A DNA stretch of 64,000 bases, from NCBI RefSeq assembly GCF_003999375.1, contig NZ_RJLC01000009.1, positions 1 to 64,000 on the forward strand, in the 5' to 3' direction. Of the stretch, positions 1 to 8,253 are shown piece after piece; position 1 is the first letter of the stretch; each line of letters opens with the position of its first letter. The stretch comes from Pseudidiomarina mangrovi (GTDB lineage Bacteria; Pseudomonadota; Gammaproteobacteria; Enterobacterales; Alteromonadaceae). A program made the position numbers and the translations under genes. Under the pieces are notes generated by a model, which was not told the origin of the DNA, made no database searches, and saw only the letters and a program-made list of their open reading frames with translations.

Positions 1-19
1 GTAGGACATCGCCAGGCAC
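1..19 (+). rRNA. rrf: 3' end of 5S rRNA (partial)
   Basis: The first bases read as the conserved 3' end of a gammaproteobacterial 5S rRNA: a GTAGGACATCGCC segment followed by AGGCA, the arm that pairs with the TGCCTGGCG 5' end of the molecule. An intrinsic terminator follows 12 bases later, as expected at the end of an rRNA operon. The rest of the operon lies left of the window. The exact 3' end is uncertain by one or two bases. Confidence 0.8.
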
Positions 20-30
20 CTATCCCGAAC

Positions 31-60
31 AAGCCCCAGCCTAACCGCTGGGGCTTTTTC
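31..60 (+). terminator. Intrinsic terminator of the rRNA operon
   Basis: A 9-bp perfect stem (AGCCCCAGC at 32-40, GCTGGGGCT at 47-55) with a six-base loop is followed by a T-rich run (TTTTTCTTTT). It sits directly after the 5S end and before murB, so it should insulate murB from ribosomal RNA transcription. Confidence 0.9.
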
Positions 61-109
61 TTTTGTGCAAATGCTAGCACTGCTATCGGTCCTCACATAC
101 AATTACGCT

Positions 110-1111
110 ATGATCGTGACTGAACAAAACACTCCGCTTAATCTGCTTCATACCTTTCGGCTACCAGGCTTTGCTCGGGTGGTTCATTTCTTACGTGATA
201 AAAAACAGTGTTCAGAACTCCCAACGGAAAACTACTTAGTGGTTGGCCATGGAAGCAATACTATTTTTACCGCAGATTTTGAGCGACCATTGGTGCGAGT
301 CGAATTAAGCGGGATCGATGTGAGTGAGTCAGACAGTGACTGGCTACTTGATGTGGCTGCTGGTGAATCATGGCATCAGCTGGTGACTTACTGCCTCAAT
401 AAGGGCTTTTTTGGCTTGGAAAATCTGGCTTTGATTCCTGGTACAGTTGGCGCCGCACCAGTGCAAAACATCGGGGCTTACGGTTGTGAAGTGGCACAGT
501 TTATCGACTCTGTTGAAGCATGGGATCGCCAGCAACGCTGTTTTGTTGAGATCACCCATCAGGATTGTCAATTCGCCTACCGTGACAGCGTATTCAAACA
601 AAACCCCGAGCGCTGGCTAATTACTGCGGTACGTTTGCGTCTACCGAAGCAATGGCAGCCAAATACGCGGTATGCCGAATTAAACGATTTAATGAACCCC
701 ACAGCTGAGCAAATCTATCAGCGTGTGGTTGCGGTTCGCCAAGCCAAATTACCTGATCCACAGGTGCTACCCAACGCTGGTAGCTTTTTTAAAAACCCAA
801 CCATTAGTGCTCAGCATTACCAGGCCCTATTACAACTGTACCCCGGCTTAAAGGGCTATGCTAACGCAGATGGTAGTATGAAGCTGGCAGCCGGTTGGTT
901 GATTGATCAGCGCGGTTGGAAGGGTGTTAAGCGCGGTACCATTCAAGTGCATCAGCACCAAGCCTTGGTGTTGGTCAACACAGATAATGGCTGTGGTAGC
1001 GACTTGCTGGATATGGCAAAGGCTATTAAAAAGGACATTGAACAGCATTTTTCTATCGCCTTAGAGGTGGAAGTGCGGTTATTTAATCAACGGGAATTGA
1101 TACAGATATGA
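110..1111 (+). CDS. murB: UDP-N-acetylenolpyruvoylglucosamine reductase
   Basis: MurB reduces UDP-GlcNAc-enolpyruvate to UDP-MurNAc with NADPH and FAD, the second committed step of peptidoglycan precursor synthesis in the cytosol. The FAD-binding signatures GHGSN and NIGAYG and the catalytic-serine motif GSFFKNP are present, and the 333-residue length fits the E. coli-type enzyme (about 340). I chose the ATG at 110 because the alignable N-terminus (NTPLNLLHTF) starts there; in-frame GTG 65 and ATG 71 lie almost on the rRNA terminator. No strong ribosome binding site is visible at 110, so the start is uncertain. The stop overlaps birA (ATGA). The rRNA-murB-birA order matches E. coli. Confidence 0.95.
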   Translation: MIVTEQNTPLNLLHTFRLPGFARVVHFLRDKKQCSELPTENYLVVGHGSNTIFTADFERPLVRVELSGIDVSESDSDWLLDVAAGESWHQLVTYCLNKGFFGLENLALIPGTVGAAPVQNIGAYGCEVAQFIDSVEAWDRQQRCFVEITHQDCQFAYRDSVFKQNPERWLITAVRLRLPKQWQPNTRYAELNDLMNPTAEQIYQRVVAVRQAKLPDPQVLPNAGSFFKNPTISAQHYQALLQLYPGLKGYANADGSMKLAAGWLIDQRGWKGVKRGTIQVHQHQALVLVNTDNGCGSDLLDMAKAIKKDIEQHFSIALEVEVRLFNQRELIQI

Positions 1112-2100
1112 AGCAGAAACAGCACAACATTATTCGCTTGATTGAGTTATTGGCCGATGGTGAATTTCACTCGGGTGCTGATATCGGCAGCGTTCTTGGC
1201 GTGAGTCGAACTGCCGTGAGCCAATATGTTTCTGGTATTCAAGCGCTAGGGCTCGACGTATTTCGGGTTACGGGGCGCGGCTATCGATTGGTTGAACCAT
1301 TACAACTACTTGAGGCGTCGAAAATTAGCGCGTTACTTGCTGATTTAGGCCCCGCAAACCTGCAGCTGCAGCGCATTGTCAGCTCTAGTAACGATGTGGT
1401 CAGACAGTTACCGCTGCAGCAAAAGGTTGCTGGTTATACTGTGTTAGCCGAAGCTCAAACTGCCGGGCGGGGACGGCGCGGTAAGCAGTGGCAATCACCG
1501 TTTGGTTGTAACTTGTATTTGAGTATGTACTGGCCGTTAAGTAAAGGTATGTCAGCCGCAATGGGGTTGAGCCTCGTGGTAGGTACTGTTCTAGCTGAAG
1601 CGTTGCAAGCTGCAGGCATCTTAGGCGTGCAAGTAAAATGGCCAAACGATGTATTAGTCGATGGGCGCAAGATTGCCGGTATTTTGGTTGAACTAGAGGG
1701 GCAAGCCAGCGGTGATGCCAACGCAATTATTGGGGTTGGGGTTAATTTAGCGATGCCAGCGTGGTTGAGCGCTCAGATTGACCAACCTTGGACCGATTTA
1801 CGTACTGTATTAGAAGCGCGTTTTGATCGTAATTGGTGGGCCGCCGAACTCATTCGTCGATTCCGCCAGGGGCTTGATGAGTTTGAGCAGTTTGGGTTAA
1901 CACCGTTTATTAATCGCTGGCTACAGTTTGATTGCTTAGCACTACAACCGGTTAACGTACTGATGGGTAGTCAAGTGCTCGAAGGAATCGCCGAGGGAAT
2001 TGATGCACAAGGTGCGTTATTGGTCCGTCGTCAGGGTAAACTGGAAACATTTCACGCAGGGGAAGTTAGTTTACGTCATGCTAAAAAAATTATTGATTGA
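1108..2100 (+). CDS. birA: Bifunctional biotin--protein ligase / biotin operon repressor
   Basis: BirA activates biotin with ATP and attaches it to the acetyl-CoA carboxylase carrier protein; with its N-terminal winged helix it can also repress biotin genes. The N-terminus (about residues 1-65) carries a helix-turn-helix (VLGVSRTAVSQYVSGI) and a wing ending GRGYRL. The ligase core has the biotinyl-AMP loop GRGRRGKQW and the VKWPNDV and KIAGILVE motifs. Its 330 residues fit the two-domain class rather than the ligase-only class. It overlaps murB by four bases and coaX by 23, so the three genes form one operon. No bio genes are in the window, so repressor targets cannot be seen here. Confidence 0.95.
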   Translation: MKQKQHNIIRLIELLADGEFHSGADIGSVLGVSRTAVSQYVSGIQALGLDVFRVTGRGYRLVEPLQLLEASKISALLADLGPANLQLQRIVSSSNDVVRQLPLQQKVAGYTVLAEAQTAGRGRRGKQWQSPFGCNLYLSMYWPLSKGMSAAMGLSLVVGTVLAEALQAAGILGVQVKWPNDVLVDGRKIAGILVELEGQASGDANAIIGVGVNLAMPAWLSAQIDQPWTDLRTVLEARFDRNWWAAELIRRFRQGLDEFEQFGLTPFINRWLQFDCLALQPVNVLMGSQVLEGIAEGIDAQGALLVRRQGKLETFHAGEVSLRHAKKIID

Positions 2101-2818
2101 TGCCGGAAATACCCGTGTAAAAAGCGCTCTACTGGATGAAGAAGGGCACGTAGAGCCATTATTTAATGTCAGCTATACCGAACTGGAAGGGTTGCCATTA
2201 AACCTGCCGGTGAGTGCAGTTTGGTTAGCCGTAGTGAGTGGCGGCGAACGTCATCAGGCGATTACCCGATGGCTCGAGCAACAGCCGCAGTTGCAGCTAC
2301 ATCAGGTGCATTCTGAGGCTTCTGCTTTTGGTGTTCGTAACGCCTATGCGCAGCCACAGCATTTAGGTGTTGATCGCTGGTTAGCCATGATCGGTGCCTA
2401 TAATGAACAGCCTAAAGCGACTTTAATCATTGATGCGGGCACCGCCATAACGGCCGATTGGATTGATGCCGATGGGGTACATTTAGGCGGTTGGATTGCG
2501 CCTGGCGTTGATTTAATGCAGCAGTCGGTGACCAGCAGAGCGCCACGGGTTTTTAGCGATCCTAATTTAGCTTGGGGAAAGGCCAATCAATTGGGGTGTA
2601 GTACCCCAGAAGGGCTCGCCAATGGGGTGGTGAATGGTTTTGTTGGTTTAATTCGGCAGGCTATTCACGTGACTGAAACTGAGTTGGACTGGTTTGATTA
2701 TCGCGTACTGTTTAGTGGTGGCTCAACGCCGTTATTGCCAGCCGATATTAAACGTCGGGGTGAATTGCGCACCGAATTAGTGCTGCAAGGGTTGAGTTAT
2801 TACGCCGCACAATCGTAA
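2078..2818 (+). CDS. coaX: Type III pantothenate kinase
   Basis: CoaX phosphorylates pantothenate, the first step of coenzyme A synthesis; type III enzymes are not feedback-inhibited by CoA and need a monovalent cation. The N-terminal phosphate-binding motif DAGNTRVK (residues 8-15), the GVDRW motif and DAGTAITAD identify the family. The ATG at 2078 starts the protein at the conserved LLIDAGNT; upstream in-frame starts lie inside birA. An AGGGGA sits about 14 bases upstream, longer than ideal, but translation is probably coupled to birA (23-base overlap). The same locus in E. coli carries coaA, an unrelated type I kinase, so this is a non-homologous replacement at the same position. Confidence 0.93.
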   Translation: MLKKLLIDAGNTRVKSALLDEEGHVEPLFNVSYTELEGLPLNLPVSAVWLAVVSGGERHQAITRWLEQQPQLQLHQVHSEASAFGVRNAYAQPQHLGVDRWLAMIGAYNEQPKATLIIDAGTAITADWIDADGVHLGGWIAPGVDLMQQSVTSRAPRVFSDPNLAWGKANQLGCSTPEGLANGVVNGFVGLIRQAIHVTETELDWFDYRVLFSGGSTPLLPADIKRRGELRTELVLQGLSYYAAQS

Positions 2819-2830
2819 CTTCGCTCATAC

Positions 2831-2860
2831 AAAAAAAGCGCCCTAGAGGCGCTTTTTTTA
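2831..2860. terminator. Bidirectional terminator between coaX and nspC
   Basis: AAAAAAAGCGCC at 2831-2842 pairs with GGCGCTTTTTTT around a short CTAGA loop. The A-run on one side and T-run on the other allow termination in both directions, fitting the convergent coaX (+) and nspC (-) genes. Confidence 0.88.
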
Positions 2861-2873
2861 TACCGATGTACTG

Positions 2874-4010
2874 TTACGATAAGCGAGCACGAAAATCTTC
2901 GTAGCTAAACTTCCGCTTCAAGTCAAAGCTGCCATCTTCACGCAGAATGCCGATACTTGGGTGCTCGACACCGTTGAAGAATGTTGATTTCACCATGGTG
3001 TAATGCATCATATCTTCAAAGATAATCCGTGAGCCAGGCTGCAATGGCTCAGCAAAGCTATATTCACCAATAACATCGCCGGCTAGGCATGAATTACCAC
3101 CAAGCTTATAGGTATAGGCTAACTTATGCGGTAAGTCAGCACCCGTAACAGCAGGACGGTAGGGCATTTCTAAAACATCGGGCATATGCCCAGTAGCAGA
3201 TACATCAAGGATGGCGATTTTTCCGGCATTCTCAACAATATCAACAACTTCAGCGACTAAAGGCCCAGTTTGCCAAGCGACGGCTGAACCTGGTTCTAAA
3301 ATCACCTCAATTTGGTATTGCTCGCGCACTCGCTTTAATTGCTTGATCAAGTGCTCAACGTCATAGCCGGCGCGAGTCATTAGATGACCGCCGCCCAAAT
3401 TGAGCCATTTCATGTCATGTAGCAGGTGACCAAATTTTTCTTCGACCGCGGCTAATGTGCGTTCTAGCGCCATCGAGTCACACTCACAGAGGTTGTGAAC
3501 ATGCAGACCTTCAACGCCAGTTAAGTCGACACCCTCTAATTCAACGGCGCGAATACCTAAGCGAGAGCCCGGTGCACTTGGGTCATATAACTCAGTTGCG
3601 GCTTCTTGATGTTCAGGATTTACCCGTAAGCCTGGTGATACCCCAGCGGCGATAGTTTGCTCGGCATAGCGCTGCCACTGGCCGACACTATTAAACGAGA
3701 TGTGATTGACCAACGGTAATAAGGTATCGATATCGGCTTGCTTATAGCCCGGTGCGTAGGCGTGTACCTCGCGCCCGAATTCCTCATACGCTAATTTAGC
3801 TTCCCATACTGAACTGGCCGTGCAGCCTACTAAATACTGACGGACCAGCGGGAAAGCGCTCCACATAGAGAAGCCTTTCAAGGCTAGAATAATCTGTGCA
3901 CCGCTTTGCTGTTGCACATACTGCATCAGTTCGAGGTTACGCTTCAACAACGCCTCGTTAAGCACATAACAAGGCGAGGGAATGGCGCTACTTACATAAG
4001 GATTGCTCAT
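2874..4010 (-). CDS. nspC: Carboxynorspermidine decarboxylase
   Basis: NspC is a fold-type III PLP enzyme, related to diaminopimelate decarboxylase, that decarboxylates carboxynorspermidine or carboxyspermidine to norspermidine or spermidine. The ALKGFSMWS segment near residue 45 carries the PLP lysine; HVHNLCE and LNLGGGH are the conserved barrel motifs; the SCLAGD segment supplies the second-half active-site cysteine. The 378-residue length is normal. The ATG lies three bases after the stop of the upstream synthase gene, so the two are co-translated. The partner diaminobutyrate aminotransferase/decarboxylase genes found beside this pair in Vibrio are absent here, so the product (spermidine or norspermidine) is not fixed by context. 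Confidence 0.93.
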   Translation of the reverse strand: MSNPYVSSAIPSPCYVLNEALLKRNLELMQYVQQQSGAQIILALKGFSMWSAFPLVRQYLVGCTASSVWEAKLAYEEFGREVHAYAPGYKQADIDTLLPLVNHISFNSVGQWQRYAEQTIAAGVSPGLRVNPEHQEAATELYDPSAPGSRLGIRAVELEGVDLTGVEGLHVHNLCECDSMALERTLAAVEEKFGHLLHDMKWLNLGGGHLMTRAGYDVEHLIKQLKRVREQYQIEVILEPGSAVAWQTGPLVAEVVDIVENAGKIAILDVSATGHMPDVLEMPYRPAVTGADLPHKLAYTYKLGGNSCLAGDVIGEYSFAEPLQPGSRIIFEDMMHYTMVKSTFFNGVEHPSIGILREDGSFDLKRKFSYEDFRARLS

Positions 4011-4013
4011 CTG

Positions 4014-5213
4014 TTACCGCTTAAATGGAGAGTCACATTCAACCACCTGCCAGGGCAGGCCATATTGATTCAGACGGTTCATAAACTCATCTGGATCGAA
4101 CTGTTCCATGTTCCATACCCCTGCTTTCATCCAATGCCCTTGAACCATCATTGATGCACCGATCATAGCCGGTACGCCGGTGGTGTAGGACACTGCTTGG
4201 GCACCGACTTCAGCGTTACAGGCGGCGTGATCACAGTTGTTGTAAATGAAAATCGTCTTTTCTTTGCCGTCTTTTAAACCGGTTACGTAAGTACCGATAC
4301 AGGTCAAGCCGGTGTAACCTTCCGCCAGTGAGCCTGGATTTGGCAGCACCGCTTTTAAGAACTCCAATGGCACAATTTTGTGGCCTTGGAATTCAACCGG
4401 ATGAATAGATGTCATGCCGACATTCTCAAGTACACGTAAGTGCGTTAAATACTGCTCACCGAAAGTCATCCAGAAGCGCGCCCGTTTAATGGTCGGGAAG
4501 TGCTTGACGATGGATTCTAACTCTTCATGGAACAGCAAATACGATGCGCGCACGCCAACACCCGGATAATCGAGGTCTTCGCGCACACTAATTGGGTCGG
4601 TTTCATGCCACTCGCCGTTTTCCCAGTACTTACCGCGTTGGGTAATTTCGCGGATATTGATTTCTGGGTTGAAGTTGGTTGCAAATGCCTGACCGTGATC
4701 GCCACCGTTACAATCAACGATGTCGAGATAATGAATTTCGTCGAAATAATGCTTCGCTGCATAGGCGGTGAACACGTTGGTTACGCCCGGATCAAAACCA
4801 GCGCCAAGTAAGGCCATGATGCCTTTCTCTTTAAAGCGCTCGTGATAGGCCCACTGCCATGAATATTCGAATTTCGCTTCGTCTTTTGGCTCGTAGTTAG
4901 CAGTATCTAAATAGTGCACGCCAGTCTCTAGACAGGCATCCATGATCGGTAAGTCTTGATAGGGCAGAGCAACGTTGATCACCAATGCAGGTTGCACTTG
5001 GCGAATTAACGCGGCAACTTCAGCGGCAATGTCAGCGTCAACCTTGTAGACACCAACCACGCGATCTTTGCCGGCTTCTTGCTGCAGGGCTTCGCATTTA
5101 GACAAAGTGCGGCTGGCCAAGTGAATTTCACTAAAATACTCAGGCAGCATGGCACATTTTTTCACTACCACACCAGCGACGCCGCCAGCACCGATAATTA
5201 ACACTCGAGACAT
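4014..5213 (-). CDS. Carboxynorspermidine synthase (saccharopine dehydrogenase family)
   Basis: This NADPH-dependent reductive condensing enzyme joins aspartate semialdehyde with a diamine (diaminopropane or putrescine) to give carboxynorspermidine or carboxyspermidine. The N-terminal Rossmann motif GAGGVAG (residues 8-14) is followed by the saccharopine dehydrogenase catalytic region, including YLDTANYEP and LLGAGFDPG. The 399-residue length matches carboxynorspermidine dehydrogenases rather than lysine-pathway saccharopine dehydrogenase, and the nspC neighbour three bases downstream decides the assignment. An AAGGG eight bases before the ATG serves as ribosome binding site. A 96-base gap separates it from tmcA upstream, so it may have its own promoter, though I see no convincing one. 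Confidence 0.92.
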   Translation of the reverse strand: MSRVLIIGAGGVAGVVVKKCAMLPEYFSEIHLASRTLSKCEALQQEAGKDRVVGVYKVDADIAAEVAALIRQVQPALVINVALPYQDLPIMDACLETGVHYLDTANYEPKDEAKFEYSWQWAYHERFKEKGIMALLGAGFDPGVTNVFTAYAAKHYFDEIHYLDIVDCNGGDHGQAFATNFNPEINIREITQRGKYWENGEWHETDPISVREDLDYPGVGVRASYLLFHEELESIVKHFPTIKRARFWMTFGEQYLTHLRVLENVGMTSIHPVEFQGHKIVPLEFLKAVLPNPGSLAEGYTGLTCIGTYVTGLKDGKEKTIFIYNNCDHAACNAEVGAQAVSYTTGVPAMIGASMMVQGHWMKAGVWNMEQFDPDEFMNRLNQYGLPWQVVECDSPFKR

Positions 5214-5309
5214 GTGAACAACCCTTTTTTGTGATCCATGGAGGGGTTAAATTAAGACCGTAACGATAGCATATAATTGACTATTCCGCATGATCTGCGG
5301 CGAAAAAAT

Positions 5310-6890
5310 CTAGTCGTGTGACGATAGCGGCAGAACCCGCTGAGCAATGCTTTGTTGGACTATTTCTGAGCAACCTAAGGCAACCATGGCATTGATATAA
5401 CCGCTGGCCATTTGTCGTTTGTGCCCGCGGTGGACCAACTCGAATTGATTGGTCTGCCAAAACGATAAAACATCGGGAGCAGCACCAAAACTACTGCCCA
5501 AGGCGTCAATCTGGTGTTGCCAGGCAAGCTCACGGATACGCGCCAATAGCGCACTACCATGGCCGTTGCGCCGGCATCCAGCAGTAATTGCGATACGTAC
5601 AATACGCCACCACCGCCATTGTAACGGCTCGCTTTGCTGCCAGTTATAGGCCAATGCCTGTGGTAACAGATCACCGGCTGGACGCCTATTACCGGCCACA
5701 ATGGCGCTGTGCAGATGGGCTGGTACAGGGCCCTCTTGTGCAAGCCAAACTAACCCGACCAACGCACCCTGTTGACATAAAATCAGCAGTTTTTGGCGCT
5801 CGTCGTCGAGTAATAACCGTAAATCATTGGGGCTACTCTGATAGTGTGCTTCTAGCAGTAGCTGCATCACCTGCTGAAGTTGCTCATCACGTAACTGAGA
5901 GGCATGCAGCCAATGGTAGCCATCTTGCCATTGCTCACTGGTTGGTTTGTCGCGCATACATAGCAGTCGTTCCAGCCACTCTTCACAGTCATCGGGCGCA
6001 CGCCAGCGCAGCGGTTGCTCAAGCTGATGTTGGACATACTGCTGTTGCTGGCCCAACCAAGTGAGAAACCGAATCACAAAACCACGACCACAACCTTCGT
6101 AGCCTTCGACAGTGGTGGCAAGGCCCCAAACCTTAAAGCGCTGACATAGCTGCTGTAAGATGTGGATAGGTAGCCCGGCCGCCTCATCAATGACCAGTCG
6201 AATAGCGGTACTCGGAAGCTCCAACAGCCGTTCCCAAGCGATAAATTCTGCGCGACCATTGGCTTGTTGTAGTAAGCCATTAACCTGACTCCGTTTCGGT
6301 GCGGTGACGATTAACCGCTCGGGCCCAGAGTATTGCGCTAATGCAGCGCCGAGGGTGGTGCTCTTACCACGCCCACGATCTGCCATAAGCAGATGCAAGC
6401 ACTCGGGTTGATTGAGCATTGCGGTCATAATCTGCTGTTGCATTGGGGTCGGAAATGTCGGCGCGAGCGGCACTGAAATAGGGCGCTGTGATAGTCGCTG
6501 ATAGGCTTGTCTGAGTGCCGATGCATGGCTAACTTGGATCACCAAGGTAAAGTGCTCGGCGAGCCTTAGTAAGCGCTCAGTAAAGGCTGTGACATGCTGC
6601 GGTAAGTTGATGATCAGTAGCCCACCAGCGGTAACTGTGCCGGCTAACGCAGCGAGTGCGTCAGCATGAATACTGTGCTGGAAATTGAGCACTACCAAGC
6701 TGTTATTGGCGCCAAGATAATCACGATAACGATGCATGGCATAGCGGTCGTCGGCTTGATCATCAAGCACTAATGGCGTTTGCTGATCAAGCGGTAGCCG
6801 ATAACCATGCGGACATAGCAGCACCGCTCGCTGTTGGTGCTGCATTAACTCATGCTGAAAAGCCTGCAACAGCTGAACGGTTTCCGGCAC
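5310..6890 (-). CDS. tmcA: tRNA(Met) cytidine acetyltransferase, C-terminally short
   Basis: TmcA uses acetyl-CoA and ATP to form N4-acetylcytidine at the wobble position of elongator tRNA-Met, which prevents misreading of the isoleucine AUA codon. The N-terminal DUF1726-like region is followed by an RNA-helicase-like ATPase with Walker A ADRGRGKST (residues 170-178) and Walker B LVIDEAAG, then a GNAT domain with the RNGHGSALL acetyl-CoA loop. The enzyme is 526 residues against 671 in E. coli; the sequence stops about 25 residues after the GNAT core, so the C-terminal tail is missing, and the 96-base gap downstream cannot hold a remnant. The start is GTG, one base after the stop of the upstream aldehyde dehydrogenase, indicating coupling. 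Confidence 0.9.
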   Translation of the reverse strand: MPETVQLLQAFQHELMQHQQRAVLLCPHGYRLPLDQQTPLVLDDQADDRYAMHRYRDYLGANNSLVVLNFQHSIHADALAALAGTVTAGGLLIINLPQHVTAFTERLLRLAEHFTLVIQVSHASALRQAYQRLSQRPISVPLAPTFPTPMQQQIMTAMLNQPECLHLLMADRGRGKSTTLGAALAQYSGPERLIVTAPKRSQVNGLLQQANGRAEFIAWERLLELPSTAIRLVIDEAAGLPIHILQQLCQRFKVWGLATTVEGYEGCGRGFVIRFLTWLGQQQQYVQHQLEQPLRWRAPDDCEEWLERLLCMRDKPTSEQWQDGYHWLHASQLRDEQLQQVMQLLLEAHYQSSPNDLRLLLDDERQKLLILCQQGALVGLVWLAQEGPVPAHLHSAIVAGNRRPAGDLLPQALAYNWQQSEPLQWRWWRIVRIAITAGCRRNGHGSALLARIRELAWQHQIDALGSSFGAAPDVLSFWQTNQFELVHRGHKRQMASGYINAMVALGCSEIVQQSIAQRVLPLSSHD

Positions 6891-6891
6891 G

Positions 6892-8253
6892 TTATGAGAA
6901 CCAGCGCAGTAACTTCTGTTTGAACGAGGTATAGGGTGGATAGCGGAAGCTTGGATCGGACCAAAACGGCCGTACCATCACTGCTTTGTGATGGCTAAAC
7001 GTATCAAAGCCAAATTTACCGTGATAGCGACCCATACCACTTGGACCCACGCCACCAAATGGCAGTTCTGGATTGAGCATGAACATCAGGGTGTCATTGT
7101 TGCACTGGTTACCGGCATGGGTTTGCTCGGTCAATTGCTGCAAACTCCGTGCTGATTTACTGAAGCCGTAAAGCGCTAATGGTTTTTCTCGACTATTAAT
7201 AAATTCAATTGCGGCCGCCAAATGCGGTACTTTGATGATCGGTAATAGCGGACCAAAGATTTCATCTTGCATCAGCTTACTGTCGGCACTCACATTAGTG
7301 AGCACGGTCGGTTCGATATAACGCAGCGCCTTGTCGGCGCGACCACCAATGGCGATGGTGCCGTCAGCTAAGTAATCGATTAAACGCTGGCAGTGCTGAA
7401 CGTTAACAATGCGGCCATAATCGGTAGCATTTTCCGCATCCATACCATAGAACTCGGAGATAGCACTACGAAGTTGCTCAATGAATGCATCATGCACACG
7501 TTCATCAACCAGAACATAGTCGGGTGCAATACAAGTTTGCCCCGCATTGATCCATTTACCCCAAGCGATACGCCGCGCAGTCACCGCTAAATCAGCATCC
7601 GCCAGCACGACCGCGGGACTTTTACCACCCAGTTCAAGGGTAACCGGGGTGAGATACTCGGCTGCAGCTTTCATGACAATTTTACCGACTCGGCCGCCAC
7701 CTGTGTACATGATGTGGTCAAAGCGCTCAGCCAGCAGCTGTTGCGCCACATCGGCACCGCCGGTGACTACTTGTACCGCGGCGGAATCAAGGTAGTCAGG
7801 TAATAAACGCGCCAATTCAGCGGCTGTGGCTGGCGCTAATTCTGAGGGTTTGACGACCGCACAGTTGCCGGCCGCTAAAGCGGCAACCAATGGGCTCAGC
7901 AGTAATTGAATAGGGTAGTTCCAAGCACCAATAATCAGGACCACGCCCAATGGCTCTGGGTGTAAATAACTGCGACCCGGAGCTGCCAGCAACGGTTGTG
8001 AGACACGTTTTGGCTTGTTCCAGCGCGGCAAGTGCTTGATGGTGTGTTTGATATCGCTTTTCAAAAAGCCCAGCTCAGTTAACCAGCCTTCAGCGGCTGA
8101 TTTACCAAGGTCTGTTGCCAAGGCAGTCAGCAGGGCTTGCTCATGATCGTCGACCAGTTGCGATAGTTGCGTTAATTGCTTAATACGCCACGCCAATGGA
8201 CGGGTCAGGCCACTGGCATAGCTACTGCGCAAGCGTTGCATCATAGCGTTCAT
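6892..8253 (-). CDS. NAD(P)-dependent aldehyde dehydrogenase, class 3 / coniferyl-type
   Basis: This 453-residue enzyme belongs to the short ALDH class typified by ALDH3 and bacterial coniferyl aldehyde dehydrogenases: it has ELGGKSP, the catalytic cysteine in GQTCIAP (about residue 238) and the class-typical C-terminal FGGVGPSGMGRYHG segment. It oxidises an aldehyde to a carboxylate in the cytosol; the substrate cannot be read from sequence. It overlaps gabD by four bases (ATGA) and runs into tmcA with a one-base gap, so all three are one transcript. Given gabD and the downstream polyamine genes, an aminoaldehyde from polyamine breakdown is one possible substrate, but this is inference. Confidence 0.88.
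   Translation of the reverse strand: MNAMMQRLRSSYASGLTRPLAWRIKQLTQLSQLVDDHEQALLTALATDLGKSAAEGWLTELGFLKSDIKHTIKHLPRWNKPKRVSQPLLAAPGRSYLHPEPLGVVLIIGAWNYPIQLLLSPLVAALAAGNCAVVKPSELAPATAAELARLLPDYLDSAAVQVVTGGADVAQQLLAERFDHIMYTGGGRVGKIVMKAAAEYLTPVTLELGGKSPAVVLADADLAVTARRIAWGKWINAGQTCIAPDYVLVDERVHDAFIEQLRSAISEFYGMDAENATDYGRIVNVQHCQRLIDYLADGTIAIGGRADKALRYIEPTVLTNVSADSKLMQDEIFGPLLPIIKVPHLAAAIEFINSREKPLALYGFSKSARSLQQLTEQTHAGNQCNNDTLMFMLNPELPFGGVGPSGMGRYHGKFGFDTFSHHKAVMVRPFWSDPSFRYPPYTSFKQKLLRWFS

Noticed and set aside
65-109. murB start at GTG 65 or ATG 71
   Set aside because: These lie directly after the rRNA terminator, lack a ribosome binding site and add residues not matching MurB.
5289-5303. CCGCATGATCTGCGG inverted repeat upstream of the carboxynorspermidine synthase as an operator or tmcA terminator
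   Set aside because: Only five pairs, no T run, and no second copy elsewhere in the window; too weak to call.
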